This document shows positions 52,601 to 56,400 of a stretch of 64,000 nucleotides of DNA, piece after piece. The translations under genes and the position numbers were made by a program. The DNA comes from Pectinophora gossypiella (Eukaryota > Arthropoda > Insecta > Lepidoptera > Gelechiidae). The stretch is taken from contig NC_065408.1 of the NCBI RefSeq assembly GCF_024362695.1, positions 5,704,001 to 5,768,000 of the forward strand, given 5' to 3'. The notes beneath the pieces were generated by a model, which was not told the origin of the DNA, did not search any database, and saw only the letters and a program-made list of their open reading frames with translations. Each line of letters starts with the position of its first letter. Within the stretch, counting starts at the first letter, position 1.

Positions 52601-52951
52601 ACCAAAACATTCACAATCTATCGTAGTCTCTGCTTACCCCGGTGGAAAATAGGCGTATATACATAAATCAAACAAAATATTATAAAAACAAAAACAATTG
52701 AACATCATTTTCCAATAAAATAATTTAAGTTTAAAGGTTTCAAAATTTCCTATTATTCCTTTCAAAAATATAAATATTCAAAGGTATACACGTACAAAAT
52801 TTATTTTAAATGAATCTTTTGTAAAGATATCTTATACACAAAATAATCTAAAATTAAATTCCGAATATGATAAAAAAAGATGACTCACTTGTAATAAACA
52901 GCTTCATGTCTTGTGTGGTCGCCTTGTTACTTGCTACTAACCAGTTTCCTC
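13578..52951 (-). CDS. serpin-1: serpin-1-type gene with mutually exclusive exon 9 array (whole gene span)
   Basis: Encodes a secreted serine protease inhibitor. Joining exons 1-8 gives 352 codons plus one base; adding a typical exon 9 gives about 390-400 residues, the normal serpin length. Seen: a signal peptide, the scaffold motifs NESIVLSAFSV, LVNAIYFKG and VGDEASMLIILPNQ, the hinge FIEVNEEGAEAAAAN, and twelve alternative C-termini. Known: Manduca sexta serpin-1 has the same plan, with 12 alternative exon 9 copies between exon 8 and a 3'UTR exon, and the isoforms regulate haemolymph proteases. Inference: this is its orthologue. All internal phases agree except in exon 4, which has one extra base. 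Introns 1 and 2 are long (8.2 and 4.1 kb) and full of repeats. Confidence 0.93.
13598..13603 (-). terminator. polyadenylation signal AATAAA
   Basis: Minus-strand AATAAA about 70 bases after the strong acceptor at 13,672, the only such pairing I found below the last exon 9 copy. Likely the 3' end signal for isoforms spliced past their own stop. Confidence 0.5.
14391..15520. other. terminal intron of the serpin gene
   Basis: AT-rich, no exon 9 motif (F.A.HPF) in any frame that I could find, no recognised repeat. Confidence 0.5.
15525..15760 (+). mobile_element. RTE-like LINE 3' fragment
   Basis: Reads WAGHVCRMHSQKWAKITSDW, SPQGRRV, then frame-shifted remains of the RGRPRRRWRDEL block, and ends gcctttgccctgcaaaac. 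Same tail as the LINE at 29,845-31,205 but more decayed; only the last 80 or so codons are present. Confidence 0.8.
16396..16514 (-). CDS. serpin-1: alternative exon 9, copy M (most distal)
   Basis: 119 bases, acceptor catttttttcag, 39 residues then TAG. The loop is DIILMKISDIGEEE, then FHANHPFSFMITLEEKVLFS and GTCHF. The most divergent copy: P7 is D rather than V/E/A, and the conserved GVY is GTC. Predicted P1-P1' is I-S with K at P2. TAG is directly followed by GTATAT. Last copy before the candidate 3'UTR exon. Confidence 0.88.
17618..17733 (-). CDS. serpin-1: alternative exon 9, copy L
   Basis: 116 bases, the shortest copy: acceptor ttattttcag, 38 residues then TAG. The loop is EWYIRPMAIPKAV, then FDADRPFVFLLCTKNTLSFT and GVYHP. 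Predicted P1-P1' is M-A. TAG is directly followed by GTAGAC. The flanking introns of K and L share sequence, so they are a cassette-level duplicate pair. Confidence 0.9.
18009..18130 (-). CDS. serpin-1: alternative exon 9, copy K
   Basis: 122 bases, acceptor cttaattacag, 40 residues then TAG. The loop is EWVVKLQAPIPKAV, then FEANRSFIFLLSCNKYTALF and SGVYHP. Predicted P1-P1' is Q-A. The usually strict H/R-P-F reads R-S-F here, so this copy may be under relaxed constraint. TAG is directly followed by GTATGA. Confidence 0.87.
18662..18806. mobile_element. decayed MITE-2 copy (between K and J)
   Basis: ggtcacgagcaacatttaca, accatgtcacattaaactta and gtctgatagcgggtaagtgg follow the MITE-2 order with many changes. 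Confidence 0.65.
19805..19995 (+). repeat. GC-rich repeat fragment (between K and J)
   Basis: catccggggggttggaggga, ggtatacccactaaaaccca and acggagttccagcctgcacc; related to the island at 39,395. Confidence 0.5.
20295..20422 (-). CDS. serpin-1: alternative exon 9, copy J
   Basis: 128 bases, acceptor tttattttcag, 42 residues then TAG. The loop is EFGIAYLSATVNEQKYT, then FNADHPFVFLLTRDKTPLFG and GVYQA. Predicted P1-P1' is L-S, a chymotrypsin- or elastase-type bait. The stop is followed by AGTCC; a GTAGTAC lies about 16 bases on. Confidence 0.9.
20824..20934. mobile_element. diverged copy of the hairpin element, in the exon 9 array
   Basis: Shares aattcatctaagaaagcaat and gatgaatgtttcgacgtgg with the element at 58,643 in the same relative arrangement, but the stem has decayed. 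Lies between copies J and I. Confidence 0.75.
21205..21329 (-). CDS. serpin-1: alternative exon 9, copy I
   Basis: 125 bases, acceptor tattgttttcag, 41 residues then TAG. The loop is EFEVETFTLVATEQIV, then FHADHPFIFLLNESDNVLFS and GVYHP. Predicted P1 is F, a chymotrypsin-like bait. TAG is directly followed by GTACCT, and AATAAA lies a few bases beyond. Confidence 0.92.
22560..22684 (-). CDS. serpin-1: alternative exon 9, copy H
   Basis: 125 bases, acceptor tactttttcag, 41 residues then TAG. The loop is AFEAVATSLVVYQQAV, then FDADHPFVYFLKGKDNVLFS and GVYHP. Predicted P1-P1' is T-S. The TAG stop is directly followed by GTAGCC, so the stop forms the exonic half of a donor site; AATAAA also occurs shortly downstream. 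Confidence 0.92.
23187..23297 (-). pseudogene. broken exon 9 copy G
   Basis: Decayed relative of copy H. It keeps LVTYQQAVFEPFVYLLKEND and NVLFS, but the bases encoding the central D-A-D-H are deleted, a second deletion destroys the frame near the stop, and the 5' part with the acceptor is replaced by a 27-base tRNA-like SINE head (cggcctccgtggtccagtgg...). No acceptor in phase remains. The intron sequence on its 3' side still resembles that of copy H. Confidence 0.85.
24108..24232 (-). CDS. serpin-1: alternative exon 9, copy F
   Basis: 125 bases, acceptor agtattttcag, 41 residues then TAA. The loop is EFVVLPGSAYKPYFPV, then FTVDHPFYYKLTVGNTNIIS and GVSQP. Predicted P1-P1' is G-S, with Y and K just downstream. 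Closest relative is copy E. GAGTAC follows the stop by one base and could serve as a weak donor. Confidence 0.9.
24661..24788 (-). CDS. serpin-1: alternative exon 9, copy E
   Basis: 128 bases, acceptor gtctttttcag, 42 residues then TAG. The loop is AFLIRRGFSLHPSKLPV, then FTVDRPFYYELTIGDTIIIS and GVSHL. By spacing P1 is G, with R-R at P3-P2; if the loop is shifted by one the bait would be R, a trypsin-like target. Pairs with copy F (shared LT.G.T.IISGVS tail). Confidence 0.9.
25676..25688. repeat. poly-G/C run of 13 after copy D
   Basis: G13 on the + strand (C13 in the transcript), beginning six bases after the copy D stop and followed by U-rich sequence. Confidence 0.9.
25695..25834 (-). 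CDS. serpin-1: alternative exon 9, copy D
   Basis: 140 bases, acceptor atctttttcag, 46 residues then TAA. The loop is EFIAVAAAPLLPVRPLI, then FTVDRPFYFGIDILGRKIFT. Predicted P1-P1' is A-A, an elastase-like bait. A run of 13 C (minus strand) starts six bases after the stop. Confidence 0.9.
25978..26075 (-). mobile_element. SINE-A fragment between copies D and C
   Basis: cttcttatcgtgtgggttgt to ggcccctgacatggctc, the last 100 bases of SINE-A. A short SINE-C fragment (gatccgcttacctaacctga) precedes it at 25,925. Confidence 0.8.
26922..27061 (-). CDS. serpin-1: alternative exon 9, copy C
   Basis: 140 bases, acceptor attttttacag, 46 residues then TAA. The loop is VMTGLGSSLIPIKTMS, then FIVDRPFYFGIDISGRKIFT. 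Predicted P1 is S. A usable donor GGAG|GTAATG lies 28 bases past the stop, consistent with splicing to a distal 3'UTR exon. Confidence 0.9.
27083..27425. mobile_element. MITE-1 copy (beside exon 9 copy C)
   Basis: Same ends and core as the copy at 38,015, with gcagaaatttacattggcca in the middle; here the core runs in inverse order (cgcctatttcattcacccgg). Starts 22 bases from the acceptor end of copy C, inside the splice-acceptor intron. Confidence 0.8.
28009..28510 (-). mobile_element. family 3-like retroposon, longer variant (between C and B)
   Basis: ttttttttattttaacttat and acttggccggacaaatgggg begin as in family 3. It then continues with catttcgtacaaaacacctc, gattgaaggctaaagtaaga and cgctggtggggagcggagag, a 3' region shared with 49,150-49,470. 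Confidence 0.7.
29034..29065 (-). pseudogene. exon 9 relic, last 30 bases only
   Basis: cttgcgaca... read on the minus strand gives CRKIFTGFK then a stop, the C-terminal end of an A/B/C/D-type exon 9. The rest of the exon is absent; the sequence jumps to an intron motif (tatactaattaattgag). Confidence 0.75.
29179..29318 (-). CDS. serpin-1: alternative exon 9, copy B
   Basis: 140 bases, acceptor tgttttacag, 46 residues then TAA. The loop is VITGFGSSLMPVEPIS, then FTVDRPFYFGIDISGRKIFT. Close paralogue of A and C; the flanking 700 bases upstream in the gene sense are nearly the same as those of A. Predicted P1 is S. The place where copy C has a donor (GGAG|GTAATG) reads GGAGATAATG here, so the route to a 3' end is unclear. 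Confidence 0.9.
29845..31205 (+). mobile_element. 5'-truncated RTE-like LINE, reverse transcriptase broken
   Basis: Encodes part of a non-LTR retrotransposon polymerase. Seen: PEQAGFRPGLSTTDHLHAL and FVDYSKAFDSV (RT motif A), then a stop at 30,320. A second segment has VRFADDMVLFS (the catalytic FADD, motif C) and the typical tail HVARMPDDLWAKKATEWVPA with RRRGRPRKRWRDELD. The QGxxLSP motif between the two segments is deleted and the frame is lost, so it is dead. The 5' end is truncated; the 3' end is an (ATA/AATA)n tail. It lies in a duplicated serpin-intron block, against the direction of the gene. Confidence 0.9.
31314..31346 (-). pseudogene. exon 9 relic, duplicate of the one at 29,034
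   Basis: Same truncated end (CRKIFTG), the same junction to tatactaattaattgagag, and the same flanks (ccgttactaaatgtgagtgg) as 29,034-29,065, so the relic existed before the A/B block duplication. Confidence 0.75.
31394..33349. mobile_element. 1.95-kb fold-back element in the A/B interval
   Basis: The ends are inverted (GGAGATCATCGG ... CCAATGATCTCC), and the two halves are long imperfect inverted repeats of each other. The left half repeats ctatgaccattattttgac-type units; the right half repeats their complement (gtcaaaataatggtcatag). Shorter tandem units with 'ggccggcactt' occur in both. Comparison with the paralogous sequence at 29,101-29,120 shows an exact insertion between aaa and tta, with no target duplication. 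No coding capacity. Confidence 0.85.
33413..33558 (-). CDS. serpin-1: alternative exon 9, copy A
   Basis: Nearest copy to exon 8. The acceptor is tgttttacag. 146 bases complete 48 residues and a TAA stop. The loop starts VFTGLASSSGSMPIEPIS and is followed by FTVDRPFYFGIDISGRKIFT and GVKYFKWSKN. By the spacing rule of M. sexta serpin-1B and 1K (P1 is the seventh exon 9 residue), P1-P1' would be S-S, but this loop is two residues longer than copy B. No GT follows within 25 bases of the stop, unlike several other copies. Confidence 0.88.
34733..34877 (-). CDS. serpin-1: serpin exon 8, ends at the reactive-loop hinge
   Basis: 145 bases (48 codons plus one base), acceptor ttttacag, donor GTATGT. 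It encodes IDVNMLFDFTKAKLNKLL..., then DAIQKAFIEVNEEGAEAAAA, N, plus the first base (G) of the next codon. E-E-G-A-E-A-A-A-A-N is P17 to P8 of an inhibitory serpin hinge: small residues that let the loop insert into sheet A. Every alternative exon 9 begins with two bases that complete this codon to V, E, A or D. The last constitutive coding exon. Confidence 0.96.
34879..34908. repeat. (AAATC)n microsatellite at the exon 8 acceptor
   Basis: Five pentamer units abut the acceptor of exon 8. In the gene sense they read (GATTT)n directly before TTTACAG, so they supply the pyrimidine-rich tract of that splice site. Confidence 0.85.
34984..35285 (-). mobile_element. SINE-A, full length, 12-bp target duplication (intron 7)
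   Basis: Same structure as the copy at 51,431. GGTTTCTATCTT on both sides (34,972-34,983 and 35,286-35,297) is the target-site duplication. Lies only about 110 bases from the acceptor of exon 8. Confidence 0.92.
35678..35887 (-). CDS. serpin-1: serpin exon 7
   Basis: 210 bases, 70 codons, phase 0. The acceptor is tgctttcacag and the donor GTAAGTAC. It encodes FLRLPYVGDEASMLIILPNQ, then VDGLAALEEKL, and after a variable stretch VEVRLPKFKIETEINLKDVL. These are the s1B-s3B strands and the LPKF(K/R)IE motif of s6A, strongly serpin-1-like. Confidence 0.95.
36347..36487 (-). CDS. serpin-1: serpin exon 6
   Basis: 141 bases, 47 codons, phase 0. The acceptor is ttttttcag and the donor GTATTG. It encodes GQWKEKFNPNDTVDRDFHVT, then KDKTIKVPTMYKKANFLYSE and CKDLDAK. 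W-x-x-x-F and the VPTM strand are conserved serpin features (breach and strand s3A region). Confidence 0.93.
36529..36783 (+). mobile_element. SINE-B (intron 5)
   Basis: Head ctccgtggtctagtggatac and ggttcgattcca (B box), then ttaaatcgcctgattgtccg and acccgcagtggaacagcgtg. About 40 bases from the acceptor of exon 6. Confidence 0.85.
36921..37175 (-). mobile_element. family 3 retroposon, internally deleted (intron 5)
   Basis: tttttttgacgtagatttgc, gttggacgcgaacctcggct and tattacgtccttcg; the gaccacgcc...gtcggtatcgg block is missing. Ends about 35 bases from the donor of exon 5. Confidence 0.82.
37210..37308 (-). CDS. serpin-1: serpin exon 5 (LVNAIYFK strand)
   Basis: 99 bases, 33 codons, phase 0 on both sides. 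The acceptor is aattttacag and the donor GTTCGT (weak but GT). It encodes VESQTNNRIKDLVKARSLTS followed by DTKVVLVNAIYFK. The TNxxI and NAIYFKG-type motifs are core serpin signatures; the G of FKG is supplied by exon 6. Two SINE-type insertions sit in the next intron, between this exon and exon 6. Confidence 0.93.
38015..38372. mobile_element. MITE-1 copy, most complete (intron 4)
   Basis: About 358 bases with long inverted ends: the left cctaattttattttaagtc...cttatccgccgaaaaggaaa matches in inverse the right cagcggataagaaaatgaca...aaaataaaattagatggcgt. The middle carries cccgggcgaataaaatagg and gcaatccgtttgacgtgctg. Confidence 0.85.
38546..38750 (-). CDS. serpin-1: serpin exon 4, with a +1 frameshift
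   Basis: 205 bases, acceptor tttatttcag, donor GTAAGTTT. The first 17 codons read TKQVFGQVNKKLRSVKG; a serpin-like frame then resumes as VELKQANRLYIPKSYKLNED and continues to NVETAKEINTW. The two halves lie in different frames because a run of four C occurs at 38,700-38,703 where three are expected. As written, translation ends after about eight aberrant codons. Since 204 bases would be exactly 68 codons and all other exons are intact, a homopolymer sequence error or a recent allele is more likely than an old pseudogene. Confidence 0.85.
39395..40045 (+). repeat. GC-rich retroelement-like remnant (intron 2/3 boundary region)
   Basis: A 600-base GC-rich island in an AT-rich intron between exons 4 and 3. 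gcccggtttagccactaaaa and cccaacggtgttcc are shared with 19,905-19,945, so it is a repeat. A 177-codon frame (39,462-39,995) is open but shows no recognisable domain. Ends with cctaacctaacc repeats and a family 3 fragment. Confidence 0.5.
40345..40488 (-). CDS. serpin-1: serpin exon 3 (helices A-C region)
   Basis: 144 bases, 48 codons, phase 0 at both ends. The acceptor is tttatttacag and the donor GTAAGC. It encodes EVVKTKPNESIVLSAFSV followed by LTPLALLSQAA and SHDELLRAIGMP. The N-x-S-[IV]-V-x-S-[AP]-x-S block is the N-terminal serpin signature. The residues match M. sexta serpin-1 closely in this region, as recalled from the family. Confidence 0.93.
40918..42257. mobile_element. nested palindromic element complex (intron 2)
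   Basis: The outer arms (40,918-40,975 and 42,200-42,257) share cgctctaaaaagta and gaaacaagaaaat in inverted form. Inside are a second inverted pair at 41,757-41,812 and 42,125-42,182 (acgtccttagc...ggcgacagatac) and a third at 41,841-41,885 and 41,932-41,985 (ctgaaattcttccgaatag). Also inside are two MITE-2 copies and a short hairpin at 41,117-41,152 around a cgtggtcgtatg stem. The outer end recurs alone at 62,115-62,190. Confidence 0.8.
41344..41756. mobile_element. two MITE-2 copies flanking a GC-rich segment
   Basis: Copies at 41,344-41,485 and 41,609-41,756 are in the same orientation and nearly identical by eye. Between them (41,486-41,608) is a GC-rich stretch with gacggcgcggcggagagag and gcgcaaaacgcagaacgtcc unlike the AT-rich surroundings. 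Confidence 0.8.
42395..42700 (-). mobile_element. SINE-C (intron 2)
   Basis: cacagggtccgcttacctaa, gcgactgccagtctgacctt, accgctgagcacgtgataat and gattcgaatctgtgacttga. Confidence 0.85.
43063..43150. mobile_element. MITE-3 end fragment (intron 2)
   Basis: cttgatatcaactcagaatc, atggtctgga and cgatgtcactaacatactgt; diverged copy of the same end. Confidence 0.65.
43490..43985 (+). mobile_element. SINE-C interrupted by family 3 retroposon
   Basis: 43,490-43,542 is the head (gtattttagttggaagaact...gatcgtaggtt) and 43,798-43,985 the body (taagtttaaatccagcaagg, gctcagcggcgaaggaaaac, ttcccttctggttagaaggt). The inner element is listed separately. Confidence 0.78.
43543..43797 (-). mobile_element. family 3 retroposon nested in SINE-C
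   Basis: ttttttttgacgtgacttat to gccggcggggtcggtatcgg. It splits a SINE-C head: gagatcgtaggtt before, gtcgtaagttt after, a probable target duplication (TCGTRGTT-like with one change). Confidence 0.78.
44141..44441 (-). mobile_element. SINE-A, diverged (intron 2)
   Basis: caaccctggtgtcagggtta, cttaacgtgccttccgaagc and gatttcgaacccgggaacta to aaccactggacta. More substitutions and small deletions than the other copies. A second fragment (ctggtgtcagggttattatt) follows at 44,473. Confidence 0.8.
44602..44696 (-). CDS. serpin-1: serpin exon 2: rest of the signal peptide and mature N-terminus
   Basis: 95 bases between acceptor cttcacag and donor GTAAGTTT. It encodes the end of the hydrophobic leader, then AEDESSDKLLIAGNNRLTAKMFA. 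Cleavage probably falls after SMAIA, so the mature inhibitor is extracellular (haemolymph). Helix A of the serpin fold begins here (NNRLTAKMF). With exon 1 it makes 38 codons and ends in phase 0. Confidence 0.9.
44821..45169 (-). mobile_element. family 3 retroposon, full copy (intron 1, next to exon 2)
   Basis: ttttgacttattgtagattt through aacgtttaagacaacaggag to cgaatattacgtccttcg. About 125 bases from exon 2. Confidence 0.85.
45170..46344. other. intron 1, unique AT-rich sequence
   Basis: About 1.2 kb without recognised repeats, coding sequence or inverted repeats. Confidence 0.5.
46345..46685 (+). repeat. LINE-like 3' segment (intron 1)
   Basis: T-run, then gcccgaatgcattgacgagg, aagatggagcgagctcgccc, cttgaaaacacccgggttat and gaaggacgatgcgaagcgct. 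The start recurs, diverged, at 20,595-20,650 (atctgatggtgagtgaggcc). Coding remains not identified. Confidence 0.5.
46845..47125 (+). mobile_element. SINE-C (intron 1)
   Basis: Head ggtagcccagttggcagaac and gcaggttcgaatcca, then gattatcacgtgctcaccgg, ccttcgcgggttggatggtc and gtcttcaggttagctaagcg. Confidence 0.87.
47503..47610 (-). mobile_element. SINE-B fragment (intron 1)
   Basis: cccactgctcggcacaggcc and ccactccaccatgggctcga; tail plus part of the head with the middle deleted. Confidence 0.65.
47905..48480 (-). repeat. dispersed repeat, second copy, without the MITE
   Basis: gacacacggagctccgcgat, gcagtatcgtttaaaagta, gctatcgtagttatctgttt and ggcctttcgatcctttttct match 950-1,745 in reverse. 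Gives the empty site for MITE-1. Confidence 0.65.
48677..48824. mobile_element. MITE-2 copy (intron 1)
   Basis: GTACAGTCATGAGCAATATC to ACTCGTGACCGTAC, same orientation as the copy at 5,877 and very similar to it throughout. Confidence 0.82.
48870..48995. mobile_element. MITE-3 copy, partial (intron 1)
   Basis: gggatgattcagaccatgat, gagttaatatcaattgg and ttccgtcgcaaaattcataa: the left arm orientation of MITE-3. Confidence 0.7.
49115..49470 (-). mobile_element. diverged long variant of family 3 (intron 1)
   Basis: cttgacttattgtaattgca, tattggccggacaaaaaggg, cttcatacaaaacatctcgt and tcagccgctggtggggagcg, same order as 28,009-28,510. Confidence 0.65.
49533..49677. mobile_element. fold-back MITE with 50-bp perfect inverted arms
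   Basis: Starts aattaaaacacataataacg and ends with its exact complement; about 50 bases on each side pair perfectly. The loop contains ctcccgatatttcgacactg. Arms of the same family occur as single ends at 3,295-3,345 and 23,364-23,425. Confidence 0.9.
50225..50668. mobile_element. TIR element with an internal hairpin
   Basis: Ends cgtaggtgggtcgttc...tatcgacaat and attgtcgata...gaacgactc...acctacg are inverted, roughly 30 bases each. Inside, tgtgacagagtgg (about 50,422) pairs with ccactctgtcaca (about 50,466). No ORF. Confidence 0.75.
50722..50885 (-). mobile_element. SINE-C, truncated (intron 1)
   Basis: tttacagggtccgcttatct, acttccaacccgcgaaggga and cgaaacgcatttctcgggaa; head missing. Confidence 0.82.
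51431..51753 (-). mobile_element. SINE-A, full length (intron 1)
   Basis: tRNA-derived. Read on the minus strand, the head has an A-box-like tggtccagtggttgag and the B box GGGTTCGAATCCC. The body contains aagtaagatgatccgtgctt, cttactgatgtaag, gtcaggggccttt-like segments and the tail ccagggttgatgag. Other copies are at 4,211, 9,490, 25,978, 34,984, 44,141, 61,784 and 62,911. Confidence 0.9.
51915..52252 (-). mobile_element. SINE-C, full length (intron 1)
   Basis: tRNA-like head on the minus strand: gcagtagcccagttgataga and gcagtttcgaatcc. The body includes cgctgagcaagtgataatta and cctccgaaaatacatttctc; the tail is ctgtcaaatcttcaggttag followed by gcggaccctgtgaaa. Other copies are at 42,395, 46,845, 43,490/43,800 and 50,722. 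Confidence 0.88.
52889..52951 (-). CDS. serpin-1: serpin exon 1: short 5'UTR and first six codons
   Basis: The ATG is at 52,907 (minus). The coding part is only 19 bases, MKLFIT plus one base, followed at once by the donor GTGAGT. It is the start of a signal peptide completed by exon 2. The start was chosen because joining to exon 2 in phase 1 gives a normal hydrophobic leader, MKLFITILALASMAIA, and because a TATA box lies at the right distance upstream. The upstream limit of the exon is an estimate. Confidence 0.85.
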
Positions 52952-52972
52952 TGTGGTAATCGTCTTATATTT

Positions 52973-52980
52973 TATTTATA
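52973..52980 (-). promoter_or_regulatory. TATA box of the serpin gene
   Basis: TATAAATA on the minus strand, about 66 bases upstream of the serpin ATG. Counting about 30 bases downstream puts transcription start near 52,950, in ACCACAGAGG, and gives a 5'UTR of roughly 45 bases. The distance and sequence fit a focused insect promoter. I saw no convincing NF-kappaB-type site beside it but did not scan exhaustively. Confidence 0.6.
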
Positions 52981-52994
52981 GGGCTGACCAAAAC

Positions 52995-54098
52995 TAATCA
53001 AATCACCACTAACACGTACTAAGCCAAATACTACGTTTGATACAAAATAATGATAGATAGATAAATTAAATACTTTAATAAGCACTATGGACACAAGAAT
53101 GTTTTAAAGATGTTCAAAATTTATACAATGTTACAAATTGAAATTGTTAGTAAGTATGTATGCGTTCTGTCCAAATTTTACCAATGCGTTCTTTAAAAAA
53201 ATAAAAGAAGAATAACTTTCAAACGCAATTCAAAAAAAAAATATTGTTTTTTTTTAAAGATTGCTTCTGTGTGTTTCTCGTGTTCTATGCACACACAATA
53301 TTTATGAAATGTGAATACATTTTTTATAACTTGCCTACTCACTAATTAAAAAGATTAGGTAACATAAGATTAGGTAGGTACACCTGCGTTTCCTTGATAT
53401 AATATACCTACCTAAACATTATATAGCATACTTTTACAAATCGTATTTGTATGACTAAAGGACGCTAGGGCTTTTATGTAAATGATTATTGAAATAAACT
53501 TGCTTATATAACTATTTAAGGTACTGACATTTAAGTAACCTATCTACTATATGCACTGTTCGAAGAATAAAAATTAAAAAAATACTGTCTTGTAAATCGG
53601 TTTATATTTGCCGCAGAAACTTAAAACGGACGACAAAGTAATCTTGGCATAAGCTATAATCAAAGTTTTGTTTTTATGTCGCTTCCCGTTCGCGATTTGA
53701 TCCGTGTGGATTTCATACAAACTTTCATCACCTTTGTTTAACCCTCTAAGGGAAGAATTTCCTAAGATCTTTCTTTGATTGACATCACTTAAGGAATTTA
53801 ATGTATAAAAATTTCGCTTGTGTGTTGATTGATCAGTCAACAAATCAGTTTCTTTTTTATAATGGTTTTAGTATATATTTATGTACTTAATATTGTGGTA
53901 AAAGGGTTGATAACGGGCTGTTAGAGCGGTTACTGGATCCAATCGAATCCGTGAAAGTTCGATCCGAAAAGTAGTAGTTGAACAATTTGTAAGGTAGATT
54001 ACACACTAAATCCGATATCTCTCATCCGATCCGTTTCTGAGTAATTTTCTAGACTCGATTTTTCACGGATTCGAATTGAATGCAGTGCTCATACTTAC
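52995..54098. other. serpin upstream region
   Basis: AT-rich. One open frame (minus, 53,574-53,843) has a plausible residue mix but no acceptor in a phase that joins the exon at 54,099, so I do not call it. Regulatory sites for the serpin would lie here. Confidence 0.4.
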
Positions 54099-54219
54099 AA
54101 TTTGTATGTTCGGGGGCTGCGTGCAATTCATGGTTTCTGACACTGGGAGTGCTAATCGGTTTAAATAGATCTTGCACAACTCGGGTGAAGGGTCTCCCGT
54201 CTTGTCTTTCTTCTTCCAT
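54099..54219 (-). CDS. possible upstream coding exon (unrecognised)
   Basis: An ATG in good context (GCAGCATGG) opens 40 codons starting MEEERQDGRPFTRVVQDLFK and continuing PISTPSVRN. The exon then ends at a textbook donor, GTAAGTATG. The residue mix looks like real protein and I do not recognise the family. It lies 1.1 kb upstream of the serpin promoter on the same strand and ends in phase 1, the same phase as serpin exon 1, so it could belong to another gene or be an alternative first exon; nothing here decides. Without splicing the frame closes 16 codons on. Confidence 0.35.
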
Positions 54220-54518
54220 GCTGCGTCTCCTTATATACAGGTATATATATGCATAGATAAATATATTACAGATATATATTTTTATTTACATTTTTTATAG
54301 AGTTTATTATGACAGTGTCACAGCCATGGCCATCTAATTAACGGAGCGTTAAGGAAGTTTCGTGCGTGGTCAAAATCGAAACAAAGACGGCATTTTTTGA
54401 CAGTTGTTATAAAAGGAGGATAATGCACACTAGCGCCCTATTGTCAATGTCATCCACGCGCTAAAAGATCCTCGTCAGTCCAATGAGTGTTAACTAAAAG
54501 AGTTAATAATACTCATAC

Positions 54519-54870
54519 TTTTTTTTTTTTTGACGTGACTTATTGTAGATTTGCCGCAGATGGCATTAACTACTTGGCCGGACAAATGGGGAGCGCTGAA
54601 GGCTCTCACCCGGTACAACGTTTATGACAACAGGCCTGAGGGTGCCCAGTTGGGCGCGAACCTCGGCTCAGGGCGTCGTCTGAGAGGAAAAATATTTGAA
54701 AGAATTAATCAACCCTAGTGGGTCGAGCGATAAGCGCTGAATGAGGGAAATCGTCGACCACGCCGGCGGGGTCGGTATCGGGGACCTGAAGTGTTTGGTG
54801 TCGCGAGCTGATTGGCTGCCTCTATGGCTAGAGTAATCGCGTCGTCGGGATCGTATATTACGTCCTTCGG
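54519..54870 (-). mobile_element. poly(A)-tailed retroposon, family 3, full copy
   Basis: Read on the minus strand it ends in a poly(A) run. + strand landmarks: tgacgtgacttattgtagat, acttggccggacaaatgggg, gttgggcgcgaacctcggct, gagctgattggctgcctcta and atattacgtccttcg. No tRNA-like boxes seen by eye. Copies are at 44,821, 43,543, 36,921 and 28,009; fragments at 40,004, 49,115 and 56,185. Confidence 0.85.
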
Positions 54871-55857
54871 ACGCCGATACTTTTCAGTACCTCCCTAAGC
54901 GGAATGTACTCGGAAGCCGCAACTACCAGGGGATTTGGGTGGTGCGGAGCAGAATCGAAAAAACGTTTGGAAGCTAATTTGAGCCATTGGGCAATGGTTA
55001 CTATAGGCATCGTTTTTTATCTGGATGCGAAATTAAGCGCCGCGAAATTCATGTTTCTTGTTTTTTGTTTCTTTTTTAAATTAATTTCAATTCCATACTT
55101 TTGCTATAGAAAATCCATTCCAGAATCTAGAGCTGAAACACTAACACTCTGTTATGTAAATATGCAAGAACTTCTGGAAATATTATAATATTACTAGAAT
55201 ATATTGTAAATATTTTTGTTGAAGATAAGATGAAAACATTTTTGACATGCTTAAGTTATTATATTAACTGACGGTTCTAGTTCATGGCCTGATTAAACGT
55301 AATACACGTTTATTAAAAAAGACGGAAAAGTAAGCGTAAAATATTATTTGGTCACGCTCTATGAAGTAGGTACTGCTGCTGACCGGTTTGAACAATACAA
55401 CTTATTGACAAAATTAAATGCTTCGTATTTTATTCTGCCTGTATTAAAACTTAATATATTGAAAAAGAAAATAAAAAAATGTTCTTCAAAGTATGAGTAG
55501 CAACCCTAGCGCAAAAAGATGATTTAACGAATATCAATCGATATAATCATTATTGGTTAATGTAAACAAATTGATTTAGCTAAAACGTTTAGGTTCCAGC
55601 ATTGCTTCGGAAACATTGTGGAAACTCCGTTATAAATCATAATATTTAGTTGTGAAACCATTATTTTCTAGGAAATGATAATGTTGACGTTATACATTTT
55701 TGTATAAGGAAAATGAAGGTAGGTTTATCATTCAAGTCTAGTCTATTGTATTGTTAACACCTAAAGGGAAAACCAAGGATTTTGTGTCATATACATACAC
55801 TCTGAAATGAGGCAATACTGCAGTATAAATTAGAATTTCGTGGTAACACGTAAATAA

Positions 55858-55952
55858 CGCCGCTGGATGCGGGCAGCGCGGGACCGATCGTTGTGGAGAT
55901 CCTATGCCCAGCAGTGGGCGTCGTACGGCTGATGATGATGATGATGATGACG
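55858..55952 (+). mobile_element. LINE 3' tail fragment with (GAT)n
   Basis: cgctggatgcgggcagcgcg through gcccagcagtgggcgtcgta to a (GAT)n run. Same terminal segment as the LINE at 60,493-61,215 with an internal deletion. Confidence 0.75.
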
Positions 55953-56400
55953 CAAATAACTCCTAAAAACTAAACTTGTAATGTACGTAGGTACGTACTC
56001 CTTGGTAAGGAATATTCCAAAAAGTATACATTCATCGTCTCCCTAGAATTATCCCGTTTTTCACAGGCTCCGCTTACTTAACCTGAAGATTTATCTATGG
56101 CGTGATCTTGGTTTTACCGTGGTATTCCCACGGTATTCCGTCAATCAGCTTACCACCCTACAAATAACGATCATAGTACTTTTGTCCGGCCAAGTAGTTA
56201 ATGCCATCTGCGGCAAATCTACAATAAGTCACATCAAAAAAAAAAAAAGATCATAGTACAGAAATTTTTGTTTGAATAAAAAGTCATGATTGACGAATGA
56301 TTAGTGGGTAGATGTAATACTGTCTTTTAAAGGAGGCGCCAGCTCATTTATCATAATATTTGTGGGTATTAGAAAATACTTTTTATGGGTACATACGGTT

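Noticed and set aside
53574..53843. 89-codon ORF upstream of the serpin
   Set aside because: Residue mix is plausible, but no acceptor joins it in frame to the exon at 54,099 and no motif is recognised.
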